A DNA stretch of 64,000 nucleotides from Betaproteobacteria bacterium (lineage in GTDB: Bacteria; Pseudomonadota; Gammaproteobacteria; Burkholderiales; Rhodocyclaceae). The notes beneath the pieces were generated by a model that saw only the letters and a list, made by a program, of their open reading frames with translations, was not told the DNA's origin and searched no databases. The DNA lies in the NCBI GenBank assembly GCA_028065725.1, contig JAPTVL010000173.1, positions 186,001-250,000 of the forward strand, written 5' to 3'. The position numbers were made by a program, and so were the translations under genes. Positions within the stretch are counted from its first letter, which is position 1; every line of letters begins with the position of its first letter. Positions 1 through 8,808 of this stretch are shown piece by piece.

Positions 1-768
1 GCCAAGCAGCCTGAACTGAAGGGCAAGACGCTGTACGACGTGCTCTACGCCAACGGCCAGGTCAACAAGTTCGCCAAGGACGAGACGGCGAAGGTCAATG
101 CCCACGCCTGGGCCGGCTACAGCAACGACGAATCCGAGGCTTTCGGCTACTACGTGCAGAAAGGCCTGTTCGAGGAATATGCCGGCTTCGGTCGCGGCCA
201 TGCCCACGACCTGGCGTCCTTCGACACCTATCACAAGGCGCGCGGCATGCGCTGGCCGGTGGTCGATGGCAAGGAAACCCTGTGGCGTTTCCGCGAGGGC
301 TACGATCCCTATGTGAAGAAGGGCGAGAGCGTGCGCTTCTATGGCCACCCCGACGGCAAGGCGAAAATCTTTGCGCTGCCCTATCAGCCGGCAGCCGAAA
401 TGCCGGACAAGGACTATGACTTGTGGCTATGCACCGGCCGCGTGCTGGAGCACTGGCATACCGGCTCGATGACGCGCCGTGCGCCGGAACTCTACAAGGC
501 CTTCCCCGATGCCGTGGTGTTCATGCATCCGAAGGATGCCGAGAAGCGCGGCCTCAAGCGCAACGACGTGGTCAAGGTCAGCACCCGCCGCGGCGAAATC
601 CAGCTGCGGGTCGACACCAAGGGCCGCAACAAACCGCCGGAGGGGCTGATCTTCATCCCCTTCTTCGACGAGAGCCGCCTGGTCAACAAGCTCACGCTGG
701 ACGCCACTTGTCCGCTCTCGAAAGAGACGGACTTCAAGAAGTGCGCGGCCAAGGTGGTCAAGGCCTGA
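1..768 (+). CDS. napA: periplasmic nitrate reductase catalytic subunit NapA, C-terminal part
   Basis: Open in frame from base 1 to a TGA at 766-768. These roughly 255 residues are the last third of a protein that is normally about 830 aa; the start lies outside the window. The segment [17 protein letters not shown] and the following molybdopterin-dinucleotide-binding fold are typical of NapA, which reduces nitrate to nitrite in the periplasm with a bis-MGD molybdenum centre. napG, napH and napB follow on the same strand, which fixes the identity over other molybdopterin oxidoreductases. The 60-bp gap to napG suggests one operon. Confidence 0.95.
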   Translation, partial: AKQPELKGKTLYDVLYANGQVNKFAKDETAKVNAHAWAGYSNDESEAFGYYVQKGLFEEYAGFGRGHAHDLASFDTYHKARGMRWPVVDGKETLWRFREGYDPYVKKGESVRFYGHPDGKAKIFALPYQPAAEMPDKDYDLWLCTGRVLEHWHTGSMTRRAPELYKAFPDAVVFMHPKDAEKRGLKRNDVVKVSTRRGEIQLRVDTKGRNKPPEGLIFIPFFDESRLVNKLTLDATCPLSKETDFKKCAAKVVKA

Positions 769-828
769 GTGCAATCCAGGGGCAATGGGGAGCCGTGGGC
801 CTGATGCGCTGCTCCCCATTCATGGATC

Positions 829-1689
829 ATGGACACCGAGAACAAACCCAGTGCCGCCGCACGCCGCCAGTTCCTTGCCGATACCGCGCGCATGGCTTGT
901 GGCGTCGGGCTGCTCGGGCTCGGGCTAGGGCTTTATGCGCAGCATGCCAAGGCGCTGCCTCCGGCGGCGATCCGGCCGCCCGGCGCCTTGCCGGAGGCCG
1001 ACTTTTCCGCGGCCTGCATCCGCTGCGGCATGTGCGTGCGCGACTGTCCCTACAACATCCTGCACCTGGCCAAAGCCGAAGAGCCGATGTCCACCGGCAC
1101 GCCCTACTTCGTCGCGCGCCAGCTGCCCTGCGAAATGTGCGAGGACATTCCGTGCGTGAAGGCCTGTCCGACCGGCGCGCTGGACCACTCGCTGAAGGAC
1201 ATCAACAAGTCGAAGATGGGACTGGCCGTACTGGTCGACCACGAGACCTGCCTGAACTTCCTCGGCCTGCGCTGCGACATCTGCTACCGCGTCTGTCCGG
1301 TGATCGACCAGGCCATCACGCTCGATCCGCAGACCAACGTGCGCACCGGCAAGCACACGCTGTTCATCCCGGTAGTGCATTCGGATCACTGCACGGGTTG
1401 CGGCAAGTGCGAAAAGGCCTGCCCGACCGAGGTCGCTTCGATCAAGGTGTTTCCGCTCTACATGGCCAAGGGCCAGCTCAGTGCGCACTATCGCCTGGGC
1501 TGGGTGGAGAAGGAAAAGGCCGGCGGCAGCCTGGTGGCGCCGGAGGTCGAACACAAATACAACATGCCCGAGGGCATGCAGTATGAGCATGGCAAGGGAC
1601 TGTCGGGCAGTTCCGGCGCCGTATCGCCGGCGCCGACTCCTGCCGCACCCGGCGCCTTGCCCAAGGCTTTGCAGGGGAACAAGCTGTGA
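829..1689 (+). CDS. napG: ferredoxin-type quinol dehydrogenase subunit NapG
   Basis: 286 aa. The N-terminus has a twin-arginine motif (ARRQFLA, residues 11-17) followed by a hydrophobic stretch, so the folded iron-sulfur protein is exported by Tat. Four cysteine clusters follow ([47 protein letters not shown]), enough for four [4Fe-4S] centres. NapG works with NapH to pass electrons from quinol toward NapB/NapA. The stop overlaps the GTG start of napH, indicating translational coupling. The Pro/Ala tail includes one copy of the dispersed 25-bp repeat. Confidence 0.95.
   Translation: MDTENKPSAAARRQFLADTARMACGVGLLGLGLGLYAQHAKALPPAAIRPPGALPEADFSAACIRCGMCVRDCPYNILHLAKAEEPMSTGTPYFVARQLPCEMCEDIPCVKACPTGALDHSLKDINKSKMGLAVLVDHETCLNFLGLRCDICYRVCPVIDQAITLDPQTNVRTGKHTLFIPVVHSDHCTGCGKCEKACPTEVASIKVFPLYMAKGQLSAHYRLGWVEKEKAGGSLVAPEVEHKYNMPEGMQYEHGKGLSGSSGAVSPAPTPAAPGALPKALQGNKL
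1616..1640 (-). repeat. dispersed 25-bp repeat, copy R1
   Basis: Minus-orientation match with the full GTCGGCGCCGGCG core, inside the 3' end of napG, where it is read as PAPTP. It lies in the unconserved Pro/Ala tail, where an insertion would be tolerated. Confidence 0.65.
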
Positions 1690-2618
1690 GCCCCATTCAG
1701 ACAAGTTCGGTGTCAACGTCGCCGACAACGCTGCCCCTGCGTCCCGGCGCCGAAGCCGTTACCGCCAAGGGCTGGCTGGCCGCGCACAAATGGCTGATCC
1801 TGCGCCGCGGCAGCCAGATCGGTATTCTGCTGCTGTTCCTGGTCGGCCCGTGGTTCTCGTTGTGGATCGTCAAGGGCAACCTGAACTTCAGCTACACGCT
1901 GAATTTCCTGCCGCTGGCCGATCCCTACGTGATCCTGCAGTCGCTGCTGGCGCGGCAGGTGCCGGAAAAACTCGCATTGACCGGCGCGGTGATCGTGCTG
2001 CTGTTCTACCTGCTGGTCGGCGGGCGCGCGTACTGCTCCTGGGTTTGTCCGGTGAATCTGCTGACCGACTTCGCCTACTGGCTGCGCGTGCGGCTCGGGC
2101 TCAAGGGCAGCGCCCACATCAGCCGGCCGACGCGCTACTGGATGCTGGGCATGACGCTGGTCGCGGCCGCGGTCAGCGGCAGCATCGCCTGGGAAATGAT
2201 CAACCCGGTGTCGATGCTGCATCGCGGCCTGTTGTTTGGCCTCGGCCTGGCCTGGGCGGTGCTGCTGGCGGTGTTCCTGTTCGACCTGTTCGTCATGCGC
2301 CACGGCTGGTGCGGCCATCTCTGTCCGGTGGGCGCGTTCTACAGTCTGATCGGCAAACTGTCGGTGCTGCGAGTCAGGCTGCCAGCCCGTGCCACCTGCA
2401 ACGACTGCATGGACTGCTTCGCCGTCTGTCCCGAACCGCAGGTGATCCGCCCGGCGCTGAAAGCCATCGCCGGCACGCCGCCGCTGATCCTCGAAGCCAA
2501 CTGCACCAACTGCGGTCGCTGCATCGATGTCTGTTCGAAGGATGTGTTCGCCTTCGGCATCCGCTTCAATCCTTCCGTCGTAACCGTAACCGGCGTCCCG
2601 CATGCGGCGCCGAAGTGA
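1686..2618 (+). CDS. napH: membrane quinol dehydrogenase ferredoxin subunit NapH
   Basis: 310 aa from a GTG that overlaps the napG stop. Several transmembrane helices are visible (for example residues 40-62, 100-116, 150-170 and 185-205). The two CxxxCP motifs characteristic of NapH are present ([23 protein letters not shown]), followed by a C-terminal double ferredoxin domain ([23 protein letters not shown]). NapH is the inner-membrane quinol-oxidising partner of NapG. A more distant start is unlikely because the GTG is tightly coupled to napG. Confidence 0.95.
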   Translation: MSPIQTSSVSTSPTTLPLRPGAEAVTAKGWLAAHKWLILRRGSQIGILLLFLVGPWFSLWIVKGNLNFSYTLNFLPLADPYVILQSLLARQVPEKLALTGAVIVLLFYLLVGGRAYCSWVCPVNLLTDFAYWLRVRLGLKGSAHISRPTRYWMLGMTLVAAAVSGSIAWEMINPVSMLHRGLLFGLGLAWAVLLAVFLFDLFVMRHGWCGHLCPVGAFYSLIGKLSVLRVRLPARATCNDCMDCFAVCPEPQVIRPALKAIAGTPPLILEANCTNCGRCIDVCSKDVFAFGIRFNPSVVTVTGVPHAAPK

Positions 2619-2649
2619 ACAACCGTCAATCTTGTCTGGGGAGTCCATC

Positions 2650-3081
2650 ATGAAGAAATCCGTCACCATCCTTATGGCATCACTGCTGACCGTCATCGTC
2701 GGTTGCGCCAGCTACGAACCCCTGGTGTCGATGCGCGGCGCCGATGTCGCGGCACCTGACACAGCGCCGGAAGCCAAGGCCTATGTCGGCAAGCGGCCGG
2801 GCACGCAGCCCGTCGTGGCGCGCACCTTCAGTACCCAGCCGCCGGTGATCCCGCACGCGGTGGACAATTTCGACGAAGTGACCCTCGCCGAAAACCAGTG
2901 CCTGGATTGCCACGGCCCGGCCAACTACGTGAAGAAGAATTCGCCCAAGCTGGGCGACAGCCATTTCGTCGCCGGCACCAAGACCTTCGATGCCTCGCGC
3001 CATGTCTGCACCAGTTGCCATGTCGCCCAGGTCGATGCGCCGGCGCTGGTCGAAAACCGTTTCATCGGCAACCTCAAATAA
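2650..3081 (+). CDS. napB: diheme cytochrome c NapB, nitrate reductase small subunit
   Basis: 143 aa. The ATG at 2650 is preceded by GGGGAG at good spacing; the frame is open further upstream but lacks a ribosome site there. Two haem-binding motifs, CLDCH and CTSCH, and conserved distal histidines match NapB, the periplasmic electron donor of NapA. The signal peptide ends in TVIVGCAS, which resembles a lipobox, although NapB is normally soluble. It closes the nap operon. Confidence 0.93.
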   Translation: MKKSVTILMASLLTVIVGCASYEPLVSMRGADVAAPDTAPEAKAYVGKRPGTQPVVARTFSTQPPVIPHAVDNFDEVTLAENQCLDCHGPANYVKKNSPKLGDSHFVAGTKTFDASRHVCTSCHVAQVDAPALVENRFIGNLK

Positions 3082-3238
3082 CCCTGCTTCGGGTTCGCCG
3101 AATGCGTGCGCAGGATATTGCGCCAATTCCGGCGAGCTTGTGAGGGTGAAGAATTTCTGCTTAAACCCGCAGCGATGGCTGGCTGCCCATGGCACGTTGT
3201 CCATGTGCTGGAAATGACATCAATGTTAATGGATCTGG

Positions 3239-3790
3239 ATGATGGAAGTACTCAATAGCCGAAACGAAGTCGTAGCCAGAATCCGGAAGGAAGCCAACGC
3301 AGCCAGTACCGGGACATTGATCATTCGTTCCAGTGACAGCCACATAGCCATGCTGGGCTTCGTAAGCGGGGTGTTGGTGTCGCTGTTCTGCGAAAGTTTG
3401 CGCGGCTTCAAGGCCATTCCCCGGCTTGCCAGAATTGAAACCGGAACCTGCCAGTTTGACCATTCGCATCCTGCGCAGCAGCAAGACGACCTGCCGCCGA
3501 TCGTCGAGCTGCTGGCGGTTCTGGAGTCTGGCGCTGCCGACTCACATCCTCCCAGCCGCGCTCCGGCGGTAAATATTTCCGCAGAAGCGATTGCCCGCAT
3601 CGGGGTCATATCGATTGAATATCTTGGACCGATCGGCCCCATGTTTTGCAGCAACCTGGTCAAGACTTCCGGCGGATTGCACAGTATGGCTGCCGTCGAA
3701 AAGCTGATCGACACGCTGGCGAGCGAAATCGACGGTGACGCGCATCGCCAGCAGTTTCGCGCGGCGGCCCACCGTTGTCTTGACAAGTGA
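3239..3790 (+). CDS. hypothetical protein next to nap genes
   Basis: 183 aa, not recognised with certainty. Two ATGs (3239, 3242) are possible starts and neither has a strong ribosome site. There is no signal peptide or membrane segment. The C-terminal 70 residues (ARIGVISIEYLGPIGPMFCSNL, then a helical tail) resemble a small domain found beside signalling modules in several proteobacteria (DUF8082-like, from memory only). It sits 157 bp after napB and just before a haem-binding membrane protein, so a regulatory link to respiration is possible but unproven. Confidence 0.7.
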   Translation: MMEVLNSRNEVVARIRKEANAASTGTLIIRSSDSHIAMLGFVSGVLVSLFCESLRGFKAIPRLARIETGTCQFDHSHPAQQQDDLPPIVELLAVLESGAADSHPPSRAPAVNISAEAIARIGVISIEYLGPIGPMFCSNLVKTSGGLHSMAAVEKLIDTLASEIDGDAHRQQFRAAAHRCLDK

Positions 3791-3844
3791 AATTGAAAGA
3801 GCGGGCAATTCCCACAACTATCGCAGGTCAACAAGGAGCAATTC

Positions 3845-4732
3845 GTGTTTAGCAAATCAAGTATTCAGGTGAAGTACTCGCTCATTTTTCTGACGGCGGT
3901 GGCGATGGTTCTCGGCGCATTCCTGATCGGCATGCAGAGCCTGAAAGTGCAGCAACTACGCAACGAGGCCATTGCCGTGGCGGAGCAGGTGGTGTCGTTT
4001 CGCGCCTGGATCGCCAATTACGGGGTGGTCTGGGTTGACAAGCAGCCTCCGGGGTTCGGGGATTTTCTGGGGAAAACGGAAGACGTCCATGGCACCGCAT
4101 TTTTTTCGAAGAATCCGGCGTTGGCGACGCGTGAATTGTCGAATATCGTGAGCAAGTCGACGACGCGGGCGACATTTCGCGTGACCAGCGACCAATACAG
4201 AAACCCGATCAATGCGCCGGACGAATTCGAGAAGCGCTCGATTTCCCAGTTCAGATTGGATCGCAACCAGAAATATACCGAGACCTTCGACAACGGGTTT
4301 TACCGCTATACGACCCCGGTCTATGTGACGCAGGCATGTCTGCGCTGCCACGGAAATCCTGAAGACGCTCCTCCCGAGGTCATCGCCAAGTACGGCAGCG
4401 AGCGGGCTTTCGGCTACAAGGTTGGGGATGTGCGTGGAATCATCAGCGTACGCTTGCCCGATATCACGCTGCGGGAGGTAATGGGCACCTTTGTCAATCT
4501 ATATACCATCGGATTGATAGTCATCGCCTTCCTGGTGAATTTCCTTTACACGCAGTTTGGCATCATCAACCGCCTGAGGAACTTGACTGCGAAAACCGTC
4601 AGTATTTCCAAGGGCCAGCTCAACCAGCAACTGCCGCTCGTCGAAAACAGTTCCGATGAAATCGACAAGGCAGCGCATTCGGTGGATATGCTGAGAAAGA
4701 GCCTCGAGGTGACCATCAAGCATTTCGCCTGA
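3845..4732 (+). CDS. haem-binding Tll0287-like (DUF3365) HAMP membrane protein
   Basis: 295 aa from a GTG preceded by AAGGAG at 3833. A first membrane helix (about residues 10-29) and a second (about 217-240) enclose a periplasmic domain with one c-type haem motif, CLRCH, near residue 165. This matches the DUF3365/Tll0287-like haem sensor fold. A HAMP linker follows, with the helix ending TIKHFA. No histidine kinase, GGDEF or methyl-accepting domain follows, so this is a sensor without an output domain, which must act through a partner or be a shortened sensor. Confidence 0.85.
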   Translation: MFSKSSIQVKYSLIFLTAVAMVLGAFLIGMQSLKVQQLRNEAIAVAEQVVSFRAWIANYGVVWVDKQPPGFGDFLGKTEDVHGTAFFSKNPALATRELSNIVSKSTTRATFRVTSDQYRNPINAPDEFEKRSISQFRLDRNQKYTETFDNGFYRYTTPVYVTQACLRCHGNPEDAPPEVIAKYGSERAFGYKVGDVRGIISVRLPDITLREVMGTFVNLYTIGLIVIAFLVNFLYTQFGIINRLRNLTAKTVSISKGQLNQQLPLVENSSDEIDKAAHSVDMLRKSLEVTIKHFA

Positions 4733-4771
4733 CAGGCGTTTCGATAAGCCCTGAGCTAACGCCGACAGGCG

Positions 4772-5245
4772 TCAGCCGACGGCGATTGCGGCTACCGGGC
4801 AGGGCGCCACACAGGCGCCGCAGCCGGTGCATGTGGCGGCATCGACCTCAGCCAGCGGGGGGCCGCCGAGGCGCGGGCTGAAGCGGATCGCGGCGACCGG
4901 GCAGGGGTCGCCGCAGACCCGGCATTCGACGCCGCGCCTGGCCAGGCAGTTGTCAGCCACCTGTGCCTTGATGTTCCAGGGCGCTGCCTGAAGGTCGGCG
5001 CGCGGCAGGGCGCCATCCTTGCAGGCCGCTGCGCAGGCGCCGCAGAAAGTACATTCGCCGCGCTTGAAATCCACTTCCGGATAGCCCCGCACCACCACGA
5101 TGATGTGCGTCGGGCAAACCGGCACACAGGCAGCGCAGCGCGAGCAGGCATCGACAAAACTGTCCTCGGGCAAAGCCCAGGGCGGACGCTGCGGCGTGCG
5201 GCGGGCCTTGAAATCGCCCCGCATGAATTGGCGTCGACTGACCAT
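4772..5245 (-). CDS. napF: ferredoxin-type protein NapF
   Basis: 157 aa from the ATG at 5245 (MVSRRQFMRGDFK). The frame extends upstream but that part is not NapF-like. Four cysteine groups are visible (CSRCAACVPVCP, CTFCGACAAACK, CRVCGDPCP, CTGCGACVAPCP). NapF is a cytoplasmic iron-sulfur protein implicated in NapA maturation. It lies on the opposite strand from napAGHB and diverges from arsR, so it is expressed from its own promoter rather than with the rest of nap. Confidence 0.88.
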   Translation of the reverse strand: MVSRRQFMRGDFKARRTPQRPPWALPEDSFVDACSRCAACVPVCPTHIIVVVRGYPEVDFKRGECTFCGACAAACKDGALPRADLQAAPWNIKAQVADNCLARRGVECRVCGDPCPVAAIRFSPRLGGPPLAEVDAATCTGCGACVAPCPVAAIAVG

Positions 5246-5334
5246 GAAAAGCGTTTTATGAACCGGGTAGCGGATTGTGCCTGCGGACCCGATCGAGTGC
5301 CAGCGTGTCGACACATTGCCGCGTGCCGCTTGAC

Positions 5335-5361
5335 CTATATATATCGTCGAGCGTATATTAG
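5335..5361. promoter_or_regulatory. candidate ArsR operator, AT-rich imperfect inverted repeat
   Basis: An AT-rich island in otherwise GC-rich DNA. Arms ATATATCGTC and GAGCGTATAT are symmetric at 7 of 10 positions around a TCGA centre. It ends 6 bp before the arsR start codon, where a repressor would block its own transcription, and is also upstream of napF. Confidence 0.55.
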
Positions 5362-5366
5362 CAAAC

Positions 5367-5729
5367 GTGAATGCTGATCTCCTGTTCGATTGCCTGGCCG
5401 ATCCCACGCGTCGGCGCATTCTTGCGCTGTTGGCGGATCAGGGCGAGTTGTGCGTGTGCGAGCTCACCGCCGCAGTGGATGACATCCAGCCCAAGATTTC
5501 CCGTCACCTCGGCGTGCTCAAGGAGGCCGGCATCGTGGTGGCCCGGCGTGAGGCTACCTGGATGTTCTACCGGCCCGTCGCCGCTTTGCCGGCATGGGCC
5601 GCAGCGATTCTCGCGGCGTTGCCGCAGAGTGCCGGCAAGCAGCTGCGCGCGGACCTGAAGCGGCTCAAAGACATGAAGGGACGTCCGCAACGCTGTGCGA
5701 GCCTGCGCGAGGAACGAGCGGCAGCGTGA
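5367..5729 (+). CDS. arsR: ArsR-family arsenite-responsive repressor
   Basis: 120 aa from a GTG; the nearest ATG (5371) is out of frame. It is a winged-helix protein with the As(III)-binding motif ELCVCEL (Cys29 and Cys31) in the recognition-helix region, as in classical ArsR, followed by the DNA-reading segment QPKISRHLGVLKEAGIV. It probably represses the operon that follows and is released by arsenite. The operator-like inverted repeat lies directly upstream. Confidence 0.92.
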   Translation: MNADLLFDCLADPTRRRILALLADQGELCVCELTAAVDDIQPKISRHLGVLKEAGIVVARREATWMFYRPVAALPAWAAAILAALPQSAGKQLRADLKRLKDMKGRPQRCASLREERAAA

Positions 5730-5849
5730 CACGGCGCTTACAAAATGTTGCGAATGACATATTGCGGACGGCGGCTTTGCCGCCTTGAATGAGATTGGGG
5801 CCGGCCAAAAGCCGGCGACAGGGAAGCAATCAACCAGAAAGGAAACATC

Positions 5850-6263
5850 ATGAAAGCGAAATTCAGCAAGCTCGCACGAATTGCCGCATTGGCGGCTCTC
5901 GGCCTTTCCTTGGCCGTACCGGTTGCGGCACAGCCCGGCAGCGGGCAGGGCATGGGACCCGGCGCCGGCATGGGTCCGGGTCAGGGCATGGGTCCCGGCG
6001 CAGGCATGGGCCCGGGCGGTGGCAAGGGGATGCGCTTCAAGTTCGACAAAAACACCACGCCCGGCTGGACGCTGATGAGTCCCGAGGAGCGGACCGCACA
6101 CAACCAGAAGATGCTTGCCGCCAAGACCTACGAGGAATGCAAGGCACTACAGACCGAGCACCATCAGGCGATGGAGGCGCGCGCCAAGGAGAAGGGCGCA
6201 AAGCTGCCGGCGCCGGGTGCCAACGGCTGTGACCGCATGAAGGCGCGCGGCTTCTTCAAGTAG
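5850..6263 (+). CDS. secreted Met/Gly-rich protein in the ars operon
   Basis: 137 aa with a clear signal peptide (residues 1-28, ending VPVAAQ) and ribosome site AAAGGAAAC. Residues 31-62 are tandem units of the type GMGPGAGMGPGQ, giving about ten closely spaced methionines. The C-terminal half is a charged helix with two cysteines (Cys near residues 94 and 129). The family is not recognised. Methionine clusters of this kind often bind Cu(I) or other soft metals, so a periplasmic metal sponge is plausible. It lies between arsR and a cation exporter. Confidence 0.75.
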   Translation: MKAKFSKLARIAALAALGLSLAVPVAAQPGSGQGMGPGAGMGPGQGMGPGAGMGPGGGKGMRFKFDKNTTPGWTLMSPEERTAHNQKMLAAKTYEECKALQTEHHQAMEARAKEKGAKLPAPGANGCDRMKARGFFK

Positions 6264-6339
6264 GCGGCGGCCGGGTCATGCAGCGTCGCGACACAGCCCG
6301 CGTCTTGATCGCCTTCCTGCAGGCTTGGTCGCGGCCCGC

Positions 6340-7248
6340 ATGAGCCAACACCCACACCATCACGGCCCGACTGCTTTCAGTCGGGCCTTTGCCATCGGCA
6401 TTGCGCTGAACCTGGCCTTCGTCCTGGTCGAGGCCTTCTACGGCTGGCGGGTGGGCTCGCTGGCGCTGCTGGCCGACGCCGGTCACAACCTGTCGGACGT
6501 CGCCGGGCTGGTGCTGGCCTGGGTCGCCGCGCTGGCCGCGGGCCGCCTGCCCGATCATCGCCATACCTACGGCTGGCAGCGCGCCTCGATCCTGGCCGCC
6601 TTCGCCAATGCCGTGCTGCTGCTGGTGGCGATGGGATCGCTGCTCTGGGAAGCGGCCCATCGCCTGCAAACGCCGGCGCCGACCGACGGCGGCACGATCA
6701 TGGCGATCGCCGCGATCGGCGTCGTGATCAATGGCGCCACCGCCGCGTTGTTCATGTCCGGCAGCAAATCCGACATGAATATCCGCGGCGCCTTCCTGCA
6801 CATGGCGGCCGATGCCCTGGTCTCGCTCGGCGTGGTCGCCTCCGGCGCGCTGTATCTGCGCACCGGCTGGACCTGGCTCGATCCGGTCACCAGCATGGTC
6901 ATTGCGCTGGTGATCATCGCCGGCACCTGGGGCCTGTTCCGGGGGTCGCTGCACCTGCTGTTCGACGGCGTGCCGGAAAGCGTCGTGCTCGCCGAGGTGG
7001 ATGCCCTGCTGCGTGCCCTGCCCGGCGTGGCAGACGTGCATGACCTGCATGTCTGGGCCATGAGCACCACCGATATTGCATTGACTGCGCATCTGGTGAT
7101 GCCCGGGGGGCCCCCGGGCGACGCCTTTCTCGAACACATCGGCCACGAATTGCACGACCGCTTTCACATCACGCATCCGACGATCCAGATCGAGTTCGAT
7201 GGCATGGATCACGGCTGCGCTCCGCCACTGAATATTCCGACGACATGA
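6340..7248 (+). CDS. cation diffusion facilitator (CDF) metal exporter
   Basis: 302 aa from ATG 6340 (MSQHPHHHG). There are six membrane helices with the paired metal-site motifs of CDF exporters: HNLSD in helix 2 and HMAAD in helix 5. The cytoplasmic C-terminal domain (DVHDLHVWAMSTTDIALTAH) is canonical. The His-rich N-terminus suggests Zn, Co or Cd export by proton antiport. The stop overlaps the ATG of the next gene (ATGA), so it is co-translated within the ars operon. Confidence 0.93.
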   Translation: MSQHPHHHGPTAFSRAFAIGIALNLAFVLVEAFYGWRVGSLALLADAGHNLSDVAGLVLAWVAALAAGRLPDHRHTYGWQRASILAAFANAVLLLVAMGSLLWEAAHRLQTPAPTDGGTIMAIAAIGVVINGATAALFMSGSKSDMNIRGAFLHMAADALVSLGVVASGALYLRTGWTWLDPVTSMVIALVIIAGTWGLFRGSLHLLFDGVPESVVLAEVDALLRALPGVADVHDLHVWAMSTTDIALTAHLVMPGGPPGDAFLEHIGHELHDRFHITHPTIQIEFDGMDHGCAPPLNIPTT

Positions 7249-8303
7249 ACGCATCCAGTCCGCCCGTCCCCGTCAGTTTCCCGCTCATCGTCAAGACCTT
7301 TGCCCCCGGCTGGCCCGCCGCCGTCATGGGCACCGGCGCCTTCGCCCTGACCACGCTGCATTTCTCCCATCAAGTCCCCGTGCTGGCCGGGCCGGCGTGG
7401 GCCCTGCACTGGTTCAACCTGGCTCTGTTCGCGGCGATCAGCGTGCCCTGGCTGCTGCGCTGGATCATGGCCTGGCCGGCGGTGGCGATGAGCTTCAAGC
7501 ATCCGGTGGCGGCCAATTTCTATCCGTCTTATGCCATTGCCCTGCTGGTGCTGGCCGGAGAATTGCGCAGCTTTGGCGGCCACGAGTCGCTGGCACTGGC
7601 GGCCTGGTGGATCGGGGTGGTCCTGCTGTTCGGCCTGACGCTGAGCGTGCTGATTTCGATCCTGCAGGGCGAACACGTCAATCTCGACCACATCACGCCC
7701 GGCATCTTCATCCCGCCGGTGGGGCTGGTGATCATTCCGGTGGCCGGCGCGCCGCTGCTGACCAGCCAGCCCGAGGCCTGGCGCGACCTGGCACTGACCA
7801 TCAATGCCATCGGCCTCGGCTCCGGCGTCATCATGTACCTGGCATTGCTGGCACTGGCCTTCCATCGCTTCTACGTGCACAAGCGCCTGCCGCCGACGAT
7901 GGCGCCGACCTTCTGGATCAATCTCGCGCCGGTGGGCATCACCGTGGTCAGCGTGCTGAACCTGACCGCTGCCACTCCCTTCGCCGGCGACAGGGCGTCC
8001 TATCTGATGGCGATGTTCCTGCTCTGGGGTTTCGGTGCCTTCTGGCTGGTGCTGTCCATCCTGTTTACCTGGTCGGTGAGGAAGATCGCGCCCTTGCCCT
8101 TTTCCCTGGCCTGGTGGGCCTTCACCTTTCCGCTCGGCGCCTTTGCGCTCGGCAGCCAGCGCCTTGCCGAAGCCACCGGGCTGGCCACGCCGCTGGCATT
8201 CGGCTGGCTGGCGTGGCTGTTGCTCGTCGGCATCTGGTCGCTGACGCTGGTCAAGACCATCGTCGGCGTGGCCAGCGGCAAACTGTTTCAACCCCATCCG
8301 TGA
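7245..8303 (+). CDS. SLAC1/TehA-like (TDT family) membrane transporter
   Basis: 352 aa with about ten hydrophobic helices. The opening FAPGWPAAVMGTGAFALT and the later FWINLAPVGITVVSVLNL match the tellurite-resistance/dicarboxylate transporter (SLAC1) family, which includes anion channels and malate or sulfite transporters. The substrate cannot be read from the sequence. Overlap with the CDF gene and 11-bp spacing to arsC put it in the arsenic operon. Confidence 0.88.
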   Translation: MNASSPPVPVSFPLIVKTFAPGWPAAVMGTGAFALTTLHFSHQVPVLAGPAWALHWFNLALFAAISVPWLLRWIMAWPAVAMSFKHPVAANFYPSYAIALLVLAGELRSFGGHESLALAAWWIGVVLLFGLTLSVLISILQGEHVNLDHITPGIFIPPVGLVIIPVAGAPLLTSQPEAWRDLALTINAIGLGSGVIMYLALLALAFHRFYVHKRLPPTMAPTFWINLAPVGITVVSVLNLTAATPFAGDRASYLMAMFLLWGFGAFWLVLSILFTWSVRKIAPLPFSLAWWAFTFPLGAFALGSQRLAEATGLATPLAFGWLAWLLLVGIWSLTLVKTIVGVASGKLFQPHP

Positions 8304-8313
8304 GCCCTTCGTC

Positions 8314-8805
8314 ATGAGCAGGACATTCAAGATACTGGTGCTGTGCACCGGCAACTCCGCGCGCTCGATCCTCGGCGAGATGCTGTTCAAGCACCTCGGC
8401 CAGGGCCGCGTCGAGGCCTATTCGGCCGGCAGCAAGCCGGGCGGTGTGGTCAATCCGGTGGCGATCGAGACGCTGCAGAAGCACGGCGTACCCTGCGCGG
8501 GCGCGCGCAGCAAATCCTGGGATGAATTCGCCGTCTCCTCAGCGCCGACCGTCGATTTCATCTTCACCGTCTGCGGCAACGCGGCGCAGGAAACCTGCCC
8601 GGTCTGGCCCGGCCATCCGGCCACTGCCCACTGGGGCATTCCCGACCCGGCCCACGTCGAGCCGCTGGAAGCGCGGCGCGAGGCCTTCGAGGAGGCCTAT
8701 CAGTCGCTCAGGAAGCGCATCGAAGCCTTCCTTGCGCTGCCGCTGGAAACCATGACGCCGCAGGAGTCGGCGCTGGCGGCACGCCGAATTCACACCGGGG
8801 AGTAG
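8314..8805 (+). CDS. arsC: arsenate reductase ArsC, low-molecular-weight phosphatase type
   Basis: 163 aa. The P-loop CTGNSARS at residues 11-18 holds the catalytic cysteine of the thioredoxin-type arsenate reductase family, and DPAHVEP supplies the general-acid Asp region. It reduces arsenate to arsenite, the substrate of the adjacent Acr3 pump. The C-terminal tail beyond the fold (QESALAARRIHTGE) is encoded largely by one dispersed repeat copy, and another degenerate copy lies inside the gene. Confidence 0.93.
   Translation: MSRTFKILVLCTGNSARSILGEMLFKHLGQGRVEAYSAGSKPGGVVNPVAIETLQKHGVPCAGARSKSWDEFAVSSAPTVDFIFTVCGNAAQETCPVWPGHPATAHWGIPDPAHVEPLEARREAFEEAYQSLRKRIEAFLALPLETMTPQESALAARRIHTGE
8528..8552 (-). 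repeat. dispersed repeat, degenerate copy R2
   Basis: Minus-orientation match that keeps GTCGGCGCTG and GACGGCGA but differs in the middle. It lies inside arsC, translated as SSAPTVD. It may be a chance resemblance. Confidence 0.4.
8763..8787 (+). repeat. dispersed repeat, copy R3
   Basis: Plus-orientation copy at the extreme 3' end of arsC, translated ESALAARR. The same peptide appears in HemW from copy R18. Confidence 0.7.
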
Positions 8806-8808
8806 TCC

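Noticed and set aside
6661..6700. Repeat-like GCCGGCGCCGACCGACGG in the CDF gene
   Set aside because: Only the core matches and the flank ACGGCG is missing; it encodes a plausible loop in a conserved protein.
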